DNA of 64,000 bases from Patiriisocius marinus (GCF_008974325.1 NZ_BKCG01000009.1:62001-126000); one strand, 5' to 3'. Positions 17,446 through 26,703 are shown, counted from the stretch's first letter. Notes: a model not told the origin generated them from the letters alone. Numbers and translations are program-made.

Positions 17446-19969
17446 ATTATTATTAATAGGTTGGGATGCTGCAGATTGGAAAATAATTGGGCCTTTACTT
17501 GCTAAAGGAGAAATGCCTGCATTGAAAAAACTAATTGATAATGGAGTTTATGGAAATATGAGCACAATGAACCCTCCATTTTCACCAATGCTTTGGACTA
17601 GTGTAGCTACGGGTAAAACCCCAGATAAGCACGGAGTTCTTGGTTTTATTGAATTAGCTCCAGATTTAAAAGGAGTACGTCCTGTAACTACAAATTCAAG
17701 AAAAACTAGAGCTGTTTGGAATATGCTTCATAATAAAGGTTATAAAAGTAATCTTGTTGGATGGTGGCCTAGTTTTCCTGCTGAACCAATAAATGGAGTT
17801 GTCGTTTCTGAAAAATTTCAAAAAATTCAGAAAGATCCTAAAAAGAAAAATCCTATTCATAATGATACTATTCATCCTACGAGTTATAGAGGACAAATTA
17901 AGGATTTAAGATTGCGCCCATACGAAGTTACAGGTCAGCACATTCTTCCATTTATGCCAAATGCAAGTAAAGTTGATCAGGAAAATGACCAATCTATTTC
18001 AACTTTTTCTAAGTTATTTGCCGAGAATGTATCTGTTCATTCTGCTGCAACCTATATAATGAAAAATACAGAGTGGGATTTTATGGCAGTTTATTATGAT
18101 TTAATTGATCATATGTCCCATGCTTTCATGAAATACCATCCTCCAAGACTTCCAGAAGTACCTCCGCATTTATATGAAATATATAAAGACGTAGTGGTAG
18201 GCTCTTACAAATTTCAAGATATGATGCTTGAAAGAACAATGGATTTAGTTGATGAGGATACTACAATTATGGTAGTTTCAGACCATGGGTTTGAATCAGG
18301 ACCAAACAGGATATTAAAAATGCCCAAGTATCCAGCAGCTCCAGCTTTAGAGCATAGACAATTTGGAATGTTTGTAGCAAGTGGCCCTAATATTAAAAAA
18401 GGCGAAAAAATATTTGGTTTAGGATTGATTGATATAGCTCCAACGATACTGCATCATTTTAATCTTCCAGTTGGAAAAGATATGGATGGTAAGGTAGCTT
18501 TAGATATTTTTAAAAACCCAGGAAAGGTTGAATATATCGATAGTTGGGATGATCTTGAAGGTGATTTTGGGGAGTTGAAAAAAGAAAGAGAAACAGATCA
18601 ATTATCCGATAGCGAAACTATGGAGCAGTTAATTGAACTAGGTTATATTGAGAGACCAGATGAGAAAATTGAAGACGCTATCATTAAAACTAGAAGTGAT
18701 TTAAAACATAATTTAGCAAGAGTTTATTTAGGAAAAAAAGATTACGAAAATGCTCGTGAAATTTTACTTGAATTAATTGAAGAACCTGAACCTATAGATG
18801 TAATTCCATTTTACATGGATTTATTAACTATTGAGCTGAAATATTCAAACTTTGATAAAGCCCAAGAATATTTAAATAAGTTACGTTCCTTAGACAGTGA
18901 ATTTAATTTAACAACATATTTTCCCGAATCACAAATATTATTAGGTAAAGGAGATGTGGATGGAGCTTTAAGTCTACTTAAAATAGCTGTTGAAAAGAAA
19001 CCAAGTCCAGAAATATGGTTTCAAATAGGTAAAATATATAGAAGAACAAGTCAATATCAAAAAGCAAGAGAAGCTTTTGAAATGGCAATTAAATTTGAGC
19101 CAGACAGAGCTAAGTATCATAGAGCTTTAGCAGAAGTTTTTGTTAGGCTAGGAGAGTATGAAGAAGCGGCTGAAACAGCACTAACAAGTATAGAATTAGT
19201 AAAGTATTTTCCCGGCGCACATTATACTTTAGGTGAAGCTTTAGAAAAACTAGGTGATTTGGAAAATGCTAAATTAGCGTATGAAACTGCAAATAGATTA
19301 AAGCCTAAAGCATTTCCTCGAGTGGAAAAAGCGCTTGAAAATATTAAAGAAAAACTAGCTCAGCCATTAGAACTTAGGGATAAGGCTGTGAATAAATATC
19401 GAGAGAATCAAATTGTGCTTGTTTCAGGTCTACCAAGAAGTGGTACATCTGTGATGATGCAAATGCTTGACAAAGGTGGTGTTTCTGTTTTACAAGATGG
19501 TAAAAGAGAAGCTGATGTAAATAACCCTAAAGGATATTATGAATATGAACCTGTAATGAGGCTTCATCGAGATAATAAATGGATGGGCGATGCACAGAAT
19601 AAAGTTGTGAAAGTAGTCGCTCCTCTTTTAAAACATATTGATCCAAAGTACAGATATAAAATTATTTTTATGAAACGTGATTTGCACGAAGTTGTTAAGT
19701 CACAACAAAAAATGATTGGCAGAAATACAGACACTTTGCCTATTAATTTATTGAATTCTTATCAAGAACAACTTAACCAAATTGAAATTTGGAAAGAAAG
19801 AGAGCCTGGAGTTGAACTTGTTTATATAGATTATAAAGATGTATTAAATAATATAGACGAGGTTACTAGCAAGGTTTCTTCATTTTTAGGTACTGATCTT
19901 AATAAGGAAGCAATGGCTTCTTGTGTAGATAAATCGCTGTATAGAAATCAAGTTTCGGTTAATAAATAG
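17432..19969 (+). CDS. AlkP-superfamily phosphodiesterase - TPR - sulfotransferase fusion protein
   Basis: Three parts can be read in 845 residues. Residues 1-400: an alkaline-phosphatase-superfamily phosphohydrolase/phosphodiesterase with metal and nucleophile motifs LIGWDAADWK, SPMLWTSVATGKTPDKHG and VVSDHGFESG. Residues 430-645: TPR-like helical repeats (for example IWFQIGKIYRRTSQYQKARE, YHRALAEVFVRLGEYEEAAE). Residues 660-845: a sulfotransferase with the PAPS 5'-phosphosulfate loop SGLPRSGTS (665-673) and a later RDLHEVVKSQ element. No signal peptide, so it is cytosolic. The pairing of a phosphoester/sulfoester-type hydrolase with a sulfotransferase suggests handling of sulfated metabolites or glycans, but the substrate is unknown. 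Confidence 0.85.
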   Translation: MKKNKLLLIGWDAADWKIIGPLLAKGEMPALKKLIDNGVYGNMSTMNPPFSPMLWTSVATGKTPDKHGVLGFIELAPDLKGVRPVTTNSRKTRAVWNMLHNKGYKSNLVGWWPSFPAEPINGVVVSEKFQKIQKDPKKKNPIHNDTIHPTSYRGQIKDLRLRPYEVTGQHILPFMPNASKVDQENDQSISTFSKLFAENVSVHSAATYIMKNTEWDFMAVYYDLIDHMSHAFMKYHPPRLPEVPPHLYEIYKDVVVGSYKFQDMMLERTMDLVDEDTTIMVVSDHGFESGPNRILKMPKYPAAPALEHRQFGMFVASGPNIKKGEKIFGLGLIDIAPTILHHFNLPVGKDMDGKVALDIFKNPGKVEYIDSWDDLEGDFGELKKERETDQLSDSETMEQLIELGYIERPDEKIEDAIIKTRSDLKHNLARVYLGKKDYENAREILLELIEEPEPIDVIPFYMDLLTIELKYSNFDKAQEYLNKLRSLDSEFNLTTYFPESQILLGKGDVDGALSLLKIAVEKKPSPEIWFQIGKIYRRTSQYQKAREAFEMAIKFEPDRAKYHRALAEVFVRLGEYEEAAETALTSIELVKYFPGAHYTLGEALEKLGDLENAKLAYETANRLKPKAFPRVEKALENIKEKLAQPLELRDKAVNKYRENQIVLVSGLPRSGTSVMMQMLDKGGVSVLQDGKREADVNNPKGYYEYEPVMRLHRDNKWMGDAQNKVVKVVAPLLKHIDPKYRYKIIFMKRDLHEVVKSQQKMIGRNTDTLPINLLNSYQEQLNQIEIWKEREPGVELVYIDYKDVLNNIDEVTSKVSSFLGTDLNKEAMASCVDKSLYRNQVSVNK

Positions 19970-19988
19970 GGAGGGTTTTTATTCAAAA

Positions 19989-20022
19989 AGCCACGGTAAT
20001 AAAAAACTATTACCGTGGCTCT
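19989..20022 (+). terminator. Terminator after the fusion gene
   Basis: A 12-13 bp stem (GCCACGGTAAT / ATTACCGTGGC) with a short A-rich loop; the following T tract is weak (CTTTAAT). Confidence 0.75.
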
Positions 20023-20051
20023 TTAATAAATTTTAGCAACTAAAAATACCG

Positions 20052-20059
20052 TATTTTTG
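20052..20059 (+). promoter_or_regulatory. TAnnTTTG promoter box of the polyprenyl synthase gene, 8 nt from the start codon
   Basis: TATTTTTG is followed after 8 bases by the ATG, implying a leaderless or nearly leaderless mRNA, as for rlmN. No clear -33 TTG. Confidence 0.55.
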
Positions 20060-20067
20060 AACCTATA

Positions 20068-21045
20068 ATGAAAGTAGTAGCGCAAATAAAACTTCCCATT
20101 GAAGAAGAAATGGAACTTTTTGAAAAGAAATTTTCAAGTTCTATGTCCTCTAAAGTTTCTCTACTTAATCGAATTACTCATTACGTGGTTAATAGAAAGG
20201 GAAAACAAATGCGTCCCATGTTTGTTTTTCTTATTGCTAAAATGCATCATAATGGTGCTATTAATGAACGTACGTATCGTGGAGCCTCAGTAATAGAATT
20301 AATCCATACTGCAACCTTAGTTCACGATGATGTGGTTGATGATAGTGATCGTCGAAGAGGATTCTTCTCTATTAATGCCCTGTGGAAAAATAAAATTGCT
20401 GTTTTAGTAGGAGATTTTCTACTTTCAAAAGGTTTATTGTTGTCAATTGATAATGGTGATTTCGATTTACTTAAAATAATTTCAGTCGCAGTACGTGAAA
20501 TGAGTGAAGGAGAGTTACTTCAAATTGAAAAAGCAAGAAGGTTAGACATTACCGAGGAGATTTACTTCGAAATTATCCGTCAAAAAACAGCTACACTCAT
20601 TGCAGCCTGTTGTGCAATGGGAGCTCAATCTGTCCATGCGCCTGACGAAGTTGTGGAGCAAATGCGAGAATTTGGTGAATTGATAGGTATTGCATTCCAA
20701 ATTAAGGATGACCTCTTTGACTATGGAACCGATTCAATAGGTAAACCCACAGGTATTGATATTAAAGAACAGAAAATGACGCTACCTTTAATCTATACCT
20801 TGAATAATGTAACCGATAAAGAAAAACGCTGGTTGATAAATTCGGTTAAAAATCATAATACAGACAAAAAGCGTGTTAAAGAAGTTATCAATTTTGTGAA
20901 AAACAAAGGAGGGCTAGAGTATGCTGTTGAGCAAATGAAGGACTATCAACAAAAAGCACTTTCCATTCTTAAAAAATTCCCTACTTCCCCATATAGAGCC
21001 TCATTAGAACTAATGGTTAATTATGTTATTGAACGTAAAAAGTAA
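20068..21045 (+). CDS. ispB: Long-chain trans-polyprenyl diphosphate synthase
   Basis: This isoprenoid chain-elongating enzyme has both Asp-rich motifs: DDVVD at residues 87-91 (within LVHDDVVDDSDRRRG) and DDLFD at 214-218 (within FQIKDDLFDYG), plus GKQMRPM and GDFLLSKG. Length 325 fits octaprenyl/solanesyl-type synthases, and the product is probably the menaquinone side chain (in Bacteroidetes menaquinone is the main quinone). The chain length cannot be set by eye. Monocistronic, with a weak AT-only hairpin after it (about 21046-21078). Confidence 0.9.
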   Translation: MKVVAQIKLPIEEEMELFEKKFSSSMSSKVSLLNRITHYVVNRKGKQMRPMFVFLIAKMHHNGAINERTYRGASVIELIHTATLVHDDVVDDSDRRRGFFSINALWKNKIAVLVGDFLLSKGLLLSIDNGDFDLLKIISVAVREMSEGELLQIEKARRLDITEEIYFEIIRQKTATLIAACCAMGAQSVHAPDEVVEQMREFGELIGIAFQIKDDLFDYGTDSIGKPTGIDIKEQKMTLPLIYTLNNVTDKEKRWLINSVKNHNTDKKRVKEVINFVKNKGGLEYAVEQMKDYQQKALSILKKFPTSPYRASLELMVNYVIERKK

Positions 21046-21146
21046 AAATAAATTAAAAATTAGTTAAATTTATTTAAACTTTAATCACCTCATTTTCAGT
21101 TATTTTTATAGTATTCTGAAATTTTATTTGCTTTTTTAATTTGTGC

Positions 21147-21174
21147 AGGCAACCTTAATAAGAAATCTTGCGTC
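21147..21174 (+). promoter_or_regulatory. Candidate ECF-sigma (autoregulatory) promoter
   Basis: AACC at 21151-21154 and CGTC at 21171-21174, with 17 bases between AAC and CGTC, match the usual ECF pattern (AAC at -35, CGTC at -10). It lies just upstream of the ECF sigma gene, which suggests autoregulation. Confidence 0.5.
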
Positions 21175-21204
21175 TATATAATTGAACCCATCGCGTAGCA
21201 TATT

Positions 21205-21771
21205 TTGAAACTAATATCACTACATAAAAATTACACAAAACTTATTGCCAAATCGGCAAAAGGAGATCGAAGAGCGCAACAACAATTGTTTGAACTTTTC
21301 TCTCCTAAAATGATGAGTGTTTGTAGAAAATATATGAAATCAAAAGAGCGCGCCGAAGAAGTTATGATTGGAGGTTTCTTTAAAGTATTTACTAATCTAA
21401 ATTCATTTAAAGACCAAGGTAGTTTTGAAGGGTGGATTAGAAGAATAATGGTAAACGAATGTATTTCTCAATTACGAAAAGAAAAGAAGTTTGAATTTAA
21501 TGACACATTTGTTTTAGAAAATTCCATGGACCACGTTTCGCATATTGAAACTGAATTTGAAGTAGAAGAAATACAGAAATTAATTGACAATTTACCACAA
21601 GGGTATCGAACCGTATTTGTGTTGTATGCAATAGAAGGATATAAACATAGTGAAATAAGTGAGCTCCTTAATATAAGTGAGAGCACTTCTAAAACACAAG
21701 TTTTTAAAGCCCGAAAATTGTTGAAAAATGCAATAGAACTACAAGAAAATAGACAGTATGGAACCAACTAA
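21205..21771 (+). CDS. RNA polymerase sigma factor, ECF subfamily
   Basis: A 188-residue sigma-70-family protein with region 2 (AQQQLFELFSPKMMSVCRKYMKS, in parts, and GSFEGWIRRIMVNECIS) and region 4 with its helix-turn-helix (LPQGYRTVFVLYAIEGYKHSE, in parts, then ISELLNISESTSKTQVFKARKLL). The only suitable start is TTG at 21205. It overlaps the next gene by 14 bases, a common arrangement for a sigma factor and its membrane-bound partner. A matching ECF promoter lies upstream. The target regulon is unknown; cell-envelope stress is a reasonable guess. Confidence 0.88.
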   Translation: MKLISLHKNYTKLIAKSAKGDRRAQQQLFELFSPKMMSVCRKYMKSKERAEEVMIGGFFKVFTNLNSFKDQGSFEGWIRRIMVNECISQLRKEKKFEFNDTFVLENSMDHVSHIETEFEVEEIQKLIDNLPQGYRTVFVLYAIEGYKHSEISELLNISESTSKTQVFKARKLLKNAIELQENRQYGTN

Positions 21772-22669
21772 TTTTGAACAACAAAGCAGAGAGAAGTTTG
21801 AAGAGCGCGAGATGCAACCTTCAAATGGAGCTTGGGGTAAGCTAGAGCAAATGCTCGATGAGGCTCAACCCAAAAAGAAAAAATCGGCATTTCCATGGTT
21901 TGCTATTGCAGCTTCATTTGTTGGAATTGCAATAATAGCGACAGTGTTTTTTAATAGAAATACAACAGAGGAAAACAAGTTTGTAGAACAAGATATTAAC
22001 TCGGAAATTTTAAAAACTGAAACACCGCTAAGAGACAAAACAATTATTAATGATTTGAAAGAAGGCAACGAATCAGTGGCGATTACTGAAGATGATAATA
22101 AAGAAAATATTGTTGAATTGGTTGAGAAAAATTCAGATAGTAAATCGCTAAAAGCTACTAAACAAAAAAGCCTAATTGCAAGTACAACTAGTGAAAAACC
22201 TTTCGTTAAGAGTAGTCAAGATTCAAAAGTGGCTTATAAGAAAGAATCGGCAATTGCTTATAATAATGTGCAAAACACAAATAGAAGTGATGACAAAAAG
22301 CAAATCACTACTCAAAATGCAATTGCCCAAAATGGTCAAGTGTTGAACATTTCCGAAGGGAAAAATACTAATTCAAAAACACTTAATAATTTGAATTTAG
22401 ACAAACAGGTTGATGCGGTAATTGCTCAAGTAAAACAATTGAAGGAAGATAAGAAAGTAATCACAGAAAGCGATATTGATGCTTTGTTGATGACAGCGCA
22501 AAAAGAACTTCAATTAAATAGAATTTTGAATAATAAAAAGGTAGATGCAATGGCGCTTTTAGGCGATGTTGAAATGGAGCTTAATCACAGTTTAAGGGAT
22601 AAGGTTTTCTTTGCTTTAGGAGAAGGTTTCGATTATTTAAAATCAACAATAGTAATGCGTGCCGATTAA
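21758..22669 (+). CDS. Membrane-anchored protein, probable anti-sigma partner
   Basis: The layout is a soluble N-terminus of about 44 residues (with FEEREMQPSNGAWGKLEQML, a short helical stretch typical of flavobacterial sigma-partner proteins), one membrane helix at about residues 45-65 (FPWFAIAASFVGIAIIATVFF), and a 235-residue low-complexity Lys/Glu/Asn-rich periplasmic region ending in a more ordered segment (DIDALLMTAQKELQLNRIL). No zinc-finger anti-sigma motif is seen. The 14-base overlap with the sigma gene supports regulatory pairing; this is inferred from context, not from homology. Confidence 0.7.
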   Translation: MEPTNFEQQSREKFEEREMQPSNGAWGKLEQMLDEAQPKKKKSAFPWFAIAASFVGIAIIATVFFNRNTTEENKFVEQDINSEILKTETPLRDKTIINDLKEGNESVAITEDDNKENIVELVEKNSDSKSLKATKQKSLIASTTSEKPFVKSSQDSKVAYKKESAIAYNNVQNTNRSDDKKQITTQNAIAQNGQVLNISEGKNTNSKTLNNLNLDKQVDAVIAQVKQLKEDKKVITESDIDALLMTAQKELQLNRILNNKKVDAMALLGDVEMELNHSLRDKVFFALGEGFDYLKSTIVMRAD

Positions 22670-22778
22670 AACAGTCTTTTTTTAATAAATTAAAAATCCA
22701 ATAATAAACACTAAAGTTGCAGGCTTTCATTAACCGGAAGTGGGGGTATGCTACGCTTAATTTTAAAATTTAGAAACT

Positions 22779-23825
22779 ATGAGAATAATTTTATTTACAC
22801 TAACAGCAGCATTGTGGCTAACTGGAAATTTTGTAGCCAATGCGCAAGAAACAACATCAGAAAATAGTATTGAAATTCAAGAGCAAATTACAGATTTACA
22901 TGCTGATAAAGAAACTATAATTGCAAATGAAAAAGATCAATTGCGTAGCGAAGTAGCTAAAATAAATTCAAGGCTTGAAAACAATGAGATTACAAATGTT
23001 GAAGCTGAACAATTAAAAGTGCAAGCTGCAGAGAAAACGGCTTTAAATATTGAAAATAAGGTGGCTATTGTTGATAATCGTATAGCGCTTTTAGAGCGAA
23101 ATGGAGAAGATGATAATGGGTTTACAGTGAGTCTTCAATTAGGGAAAAATCGCTCAAGTGAAAGAATAAAGCAAAACAGCCATTTTGCACGAACACATAG
23201 TTCATTAACTTTTGCATTTGGGTTAAATAATGCAATTATTGAAGGACAATCTATTGATGATTCGCCTTACAGAGTAGGTGGAAGTAGGTTTGTGGAGTTA
23301 GGTTATGCTTGGACAACACGTGTGTTTGATAATAGTAACTGGTTGCGAGTAAAGTATGGTTTTTCGTTTCAGTTTAATGGTTTGAAGTTTGAAGACAATA
23401 ACTATTTAGTGGATAATGGTGATGGAACTAATAGTTTAGAAGAATTTTCTGAAAACTTAGATAAAGCTAAGTTTAGAATGGACAATCTAGTACTTCCTGT
23501 TCATTTTGAGTTTGGACCTTCTAAAACGTATGAGAAAGACGGTAAAAAGTCATTCAGTTCTCATGAGCAGTTTAAAATTGGTTTAGGAGGTTATGCGGGT
23601 CTTAATTTATCTACAATACAAAAACTGAAGTATGAAAAGGAAGGAACTGATGTTAAGGAGAAATTGAAAGGTGATTATAATACAAATAATTTTGTGTACG
23701 GGCTTAGTGGTTATGTAGGTTGGGATACTATGTCTTTGTATGTAAAATATGATTTAAACCCAATTTTTAAAAACGGACCTGAGCAACGAAATGTATCAGC
23801 AGGTGTTAGATTCGATTTCGATTAA
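22779..23825 (+). CDS. Outer-membrane beta-barrel protein with N-terminal coiled coil
   Basis: A Sec signal peptide (MRIILFTLTAALWLTGNFVANAQ) precedes a Glu/Lys-rich coiled coil over about residues 25-110 (LRSEVAKINSRLENNEITN). The rest has alternating strands and ends in VSAGVRFDFD, typical of an outer-membrane barrel. At 348 residues a barrel of 8-10 strands is possible. It follows the sigma and anti-sigma-like genes by 110 bases and may be a target or sensor of that system. Family not recognised. Confidence 0.7.
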   Translation: MRIILFTLTAALWLTGNFVANAQETTSENSIEIQEQITDLHADKETIIANEKDQLRSEVAKINSRLENNEITNVEAEQLKVQAAEKTALNIENKVAIVDNRIALLERNGEDDNGFTVSLQLGKNRSSERIKQNSHFARTHSSLTFAFGLNNAIIEGQSIDDSPYRVGGSRFVELGYAWTTRVFDNSNWLRVKYGFSFQFNGLKFEDNNYLVDNGDGTNSLEEFSENLDKAKFRMDNLVLPVHFEFGPSKTYEKDGKKSFSSHEQFKIGLGGYAGLNLSTIQKLKYEKEGTDVKEKLKGDYNTNNFVYGLSGYVGWDTMSLYVKYDLNPIFKNGPEQRNVSAGVRFDFD

Positions 23826-23849
23826 ATAATTTTTTAAGTGTGTTAGCTA

Positions 23850-23889
23850 AAAAGGGATCTTCTTAACTCAAGAAGGTCCCTTTTTTTTA
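23850..23889 (+). terminator. Terminator before dnaG
   Basis: Stem AAAGGGATCTTCTT / AAGAAGGTCCCTTT with one G-U wobble and a 5-nt loop, followed by a T run. Confidence 0.9.
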
Positions 23890-23950
23890 AAAAATTAAAT
23901 TAAGCAAAGCTGAAATGTCAATTCTATTTTTAATCTTTGAGCTATAGATT

Positions 23951-25933
23951 ATGATATCACGTACCACCATAGATAATGTATTTGAAACCGCTCGAGTAGA
24001 GGAGGTTATAGGTGATTTTGTGCAATTGAGAAAATCGGGAAGTAACTTTAAAGGGCTTAGTCCTTTTACAGATGAGCGCTCTCCTAGTTTTATGGTTTCT
24101 CCCGTAAAGCAAATTTGGAAAGATTTTTCAAGTGGAAAAGGAGGTAATGCTGTTACATTTTTAATGGAACACGAGCATTTTACATATCCAGAAGCAATAA
24201 AATACCTCGCAAAAAAATATGGAATTGAAATAGAAGAAACCGTACAGAGCGATGAGGAAAAAGAGCAGGCAGGCGAGCGCGAGAGTTTATATTTAGTAAA
24301 TGAATATGCTAAAAACTACTTTCATTCTACAATGCTAAAAACAGAATTAGGAAAAGCCATTGGGCTTTCCTATTTCAAAGAAAGAGGCTTTACTGATGAA
24401 ACTATTGATACGTTTCAGTTAGGGTATTCATTAGATGAATGGTCTGCTTTTACTGATACAGCAATTAAAAAAGGATACAAATTAGAGTTTCTATCTAAAA
24501 CAGGACTTACCATTGTAAAAGAAGATGCTTTAACAGCAGCAGCGACTAAAACTTTCGATAGATTTAAGGGGAGAGTAATGTTCCCTATTTTAAGTATGAG
24601 TGGCCGTACCTTGGGTTTTGGTGGGCGTATTCTAACTAGTGATAAAAAAGCAGCCAAGTATTTAAACTCGCCAGAGAGTGACGTGTATCATAAAAGTAAA
24701 GTACTTTATGGTATCTATAATGCTAAGCAGTCTATTGCAAAGGAAGATAGATGTTATCTTGTAGAGGGATATACTGATGTTATTCAGTTTTACCAACGTG
24801 GAGTGAAAAATGTTGTTTCTTCTTCGGGAACGGCGCTTACACCAGAGCAAATAAGGCTCATTAATAGACTTACAAAAAACATTACAGTACTTTTTGATGG
24901 TGATGCTGCAGGATTACGAGCTTCAATTAGAGGAGTTGATTTAATTCTTGAACAAGGAATGAATGTGCGTATCTGTACCTTCCCAGAAGGAGAGGATCCA
25001 GATAGTTTTGCTAAAAATAATTCGCTTGATGCTCTTCAGGAATATTTAGATTCACAATCTCAAGATTTTATAGCGTTCAAAGCTTCGTTATTAGCAAAAG
25101 AAGCTGCGAATGATCCAATTAAAAAGGCTGAGACTATCCGTGATATGGTAGTGAGTATCTCAAAAATACCAGATACTATAAAACGAGAAGTTTATATTAA
25201 GGAGTGTTCTCGAATTATGGATATTAGCGAGGAGGTATTATTTAATACCCTTGCACAATTATTAAATAAAAGTTCAAAAGAATCTTCTAAAAGTGCGCCG
25301 CCTACATCTCAACCTTTTGATGTAATTCCTTCACCAAAGGAACAAGTAAAAAAAGTAGATGCTCTATATGAGTTAGAGCGAAAAATTATCGAACTACTTT
25401 TATTGTACGGTACAAAGGAGGAAGAATTTGAGGATTTAATTTTAGAAACTGACGAGAAAGGGAATATTGCATTTACTCCTGAAGTGGTGTCGAGCAAAGT
25501 TTTTGAGAAGATATATTTAGATCTTCAAGAGGATGAAATTGAATTCGCAAATGAAGATTTTAAAGTATTATATTCTGAAATTATAAGTAAATTGAATATA
25601 GCGCAAGACTTTCAGGTAAACACTTTTATTAATGATCTTGAAGCGGATAAGGCAAATGCTGTTTCAGATATATTAATGAATGAAGAAAAATATGTTTTAC
25701 ACGATTGGGCGCGAAACTTAATTTACGTAAAGGAAAAGGAAGAAGGGGTTTCTCAAATGGTAAATGAGACTATTTTAAACTTGCGCCGACACCTAATCAC
25801 ACTAAAGATAAAAGAATTAATAAGTACGCCGATTGTTAATGGTGCTTATGAAGACAAAAGCGTGTTAGAGACCGTTAGGGACTATAACACGCTACATAGT
25901 ATTTTATCTGAAAAGCTGAGAAGGGTACTCTAG
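23951..25933 (+). CDS. dnaG: DNA primase, zinc ligands replaced
   Basis: DnaG makes RNA primers for replication. The catalytic core is clear: CYLVEGYTDVIQFYQRGV, then SSSGTALT, and LFDGDAAG of the TOPRIM fold. The N-terminal CHC2 zinc domain keeps its shape (KGLSPFTDERSPSF, WKDFSSGKGGN), but the four zinc ligands of the family are S37, T40, D58 and S61 here, so it cannot bind zinc in the usual way. I recall the same in other flavobacterial primases, so it is lineage-typical, not decay. Length 660. The last bases overlap the convergent response regulator gene by 4. Confidence 0.95.
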   Translation: MISRTTIDNVFETARVEEVIGDFVQLRKSGSNFKGLSPFTDERSPSFMVSPVKQIWKDFSSGKGGNAVTFLMEHEHFTYPEAIKYLAKKYGIEIEETVQSDEEKEQAGERESLYLVNEYAKNYFHSTMLKTELGKAIGLSYFKERGFTDETIDTFQLGYSLDEWSAFTDTAIKKGYKLEFLSKTGLTIVKEDALTAAATKTFDRFKGRVMFPILSMSGRTLGFGGRILTSDKKAAKYLNSPESDVYHKSKVLYGIYNAKQSIAKEDRCYLVEGYTDVIQFYQRGVKNVVSSSGTALTPEQIRLINRLTKNITVLFDGDAAGLRASIRGVDLILEQGMNVRICTFPEGEDPDSFAKNNSLDALQEYLDSQSQDFIAFKASLLAKEAANDPIKKAETIRDMVVSISKIPDTIKREVYIKECSRIMDISEEVLFNTLAQLLNKSSKESSKSAPPTSQPFDVIPSPKEQVKKVDALYELERKIIELLLLYGTKEEEFEDLILETDEKGNIAFTPEVVSSKVFEKIYLDLQEDEIEFANEDFKVLYSEIISKLNIAQDFQVNTFINDLEADKANAVSDILMNEEKYVLHDWARNLIYVKEKEEGVSQMVNETILNLRRHLITLKIKELISTPIVNGAYEDKSVLETVRDYNTLHSILSEKLRRVL

Positions 25934-26562
25934 CTAAATTGAAACATTCTTGCTTGATGTATTAAATCTGCAAGATTGTCTACTTTCAATTTTTTCAATA
26001 ATCTAGTTTTATAAGTACTTACAGTTTTTTCGTTAATGTCAAGAGCATTGGCAATATCTTTATTTCTTTTTCCACTTGACAACAAGTTAAGAACTTCAAT
26101 TTCTCTAGACGACAATTTTTTATATCTACTAATTGCATTGCTTTCGCCTACATTTCTACTTGTAAAAGTAGAAGTGAGTTCCTCGTTTAAGAAAATACCT
26201 CCTTTAGCAATTTGCTTCATCGCCTTCATCAAGGTTTTTATTGGAGCTGTTTTAGGGACATAACCAGCAGCGCCAGACTTAATGCTTCTTAGTGCGTAAA
26301 TTTCTTCTGGATGACAAGAGAAAATTAAAACACGCATTCCGGGAAATTCTGTTTTAATATTTCTTAGAGCATTGATCCCATTTATTTGAGGCATATCAAT
26401 CTCCATTATTAAAATGTCTGGAGTTTTTATTCTTAGGCTTTCGTATAATTCGTCAGCGGTACTAGCTTTTCCAATTATAGAAAAGTTATCGTTCTTTTTA
26501 AGCATGCAGGAAATACCCTTTCTTGCAACCGGATGGTGATCCGCGATAAAAACAGTCTTCAT
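25930..26562 (-). CDS. NarL/LuxR-type response regulator with Glu at the phosphorylation site
   Basis: An N-terminal receiver (VFIADHHPVARKG ... GAAGYVPKTAPIKTL) is followed by a LuxR/NarL helix-turn-helix (LSSREIEVLNLLSSGKRNKD, then IANALDINEKTVSTYKTRLL). The position of the phospho-acceptor Asp in the LxxxDxxMP motif reads IMEIDMP, so it is Glu54. The acid pair near the start is also partial (ADHH). The protein may thus be always in the active-like state or controlled in another way. No histidine kinase gene is adjacent. It converges on dnaG with a 4-base overlap. The DNA-binding role is firm; targets are unknown. Confidence 0.85.
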   Translation of the reverse strand: MKTVFIADHHPVARKGISCMLKKNDNFSIIGKASTADELYESLRIKTPDILIMEIDMPQINGINALRNIKTEFPGMRVLIFSCHPEEIYALRSIKSGAAGYVPKTAPIKTLMKAMKQIAKGGIFLNEELTSTFTSRNVGESNAISRYKKLSSREIEVLNLLSSGKRNKDIANALDINEKTVSTYKTRLLKKLKVDNLADLIHQARMFQFS

Positions 26563-26703
26563 AAAGTTGTATTTTTTAGTAACCTTTTTATATTGAAGAT
26601 AAGAAGGGTGAGATTGTAATATAAATACTACAATTCAAATGTATTGAATACATATTTGCTAAAGATTACTTTTCGTTGTAAGACGTTTAAATTCGTTGTA
26701 GGA

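Noticed and set aside
21046-21078. AT-only hairpin after ispB as a terminator
   Set aside because: It could form by chance in such AT-rich sequence and has no clear T run.
24415-25497. Antisense open frames under dnaG
   Set aside because: No domain content or regulatory signal; they shadow a clear primase gene.
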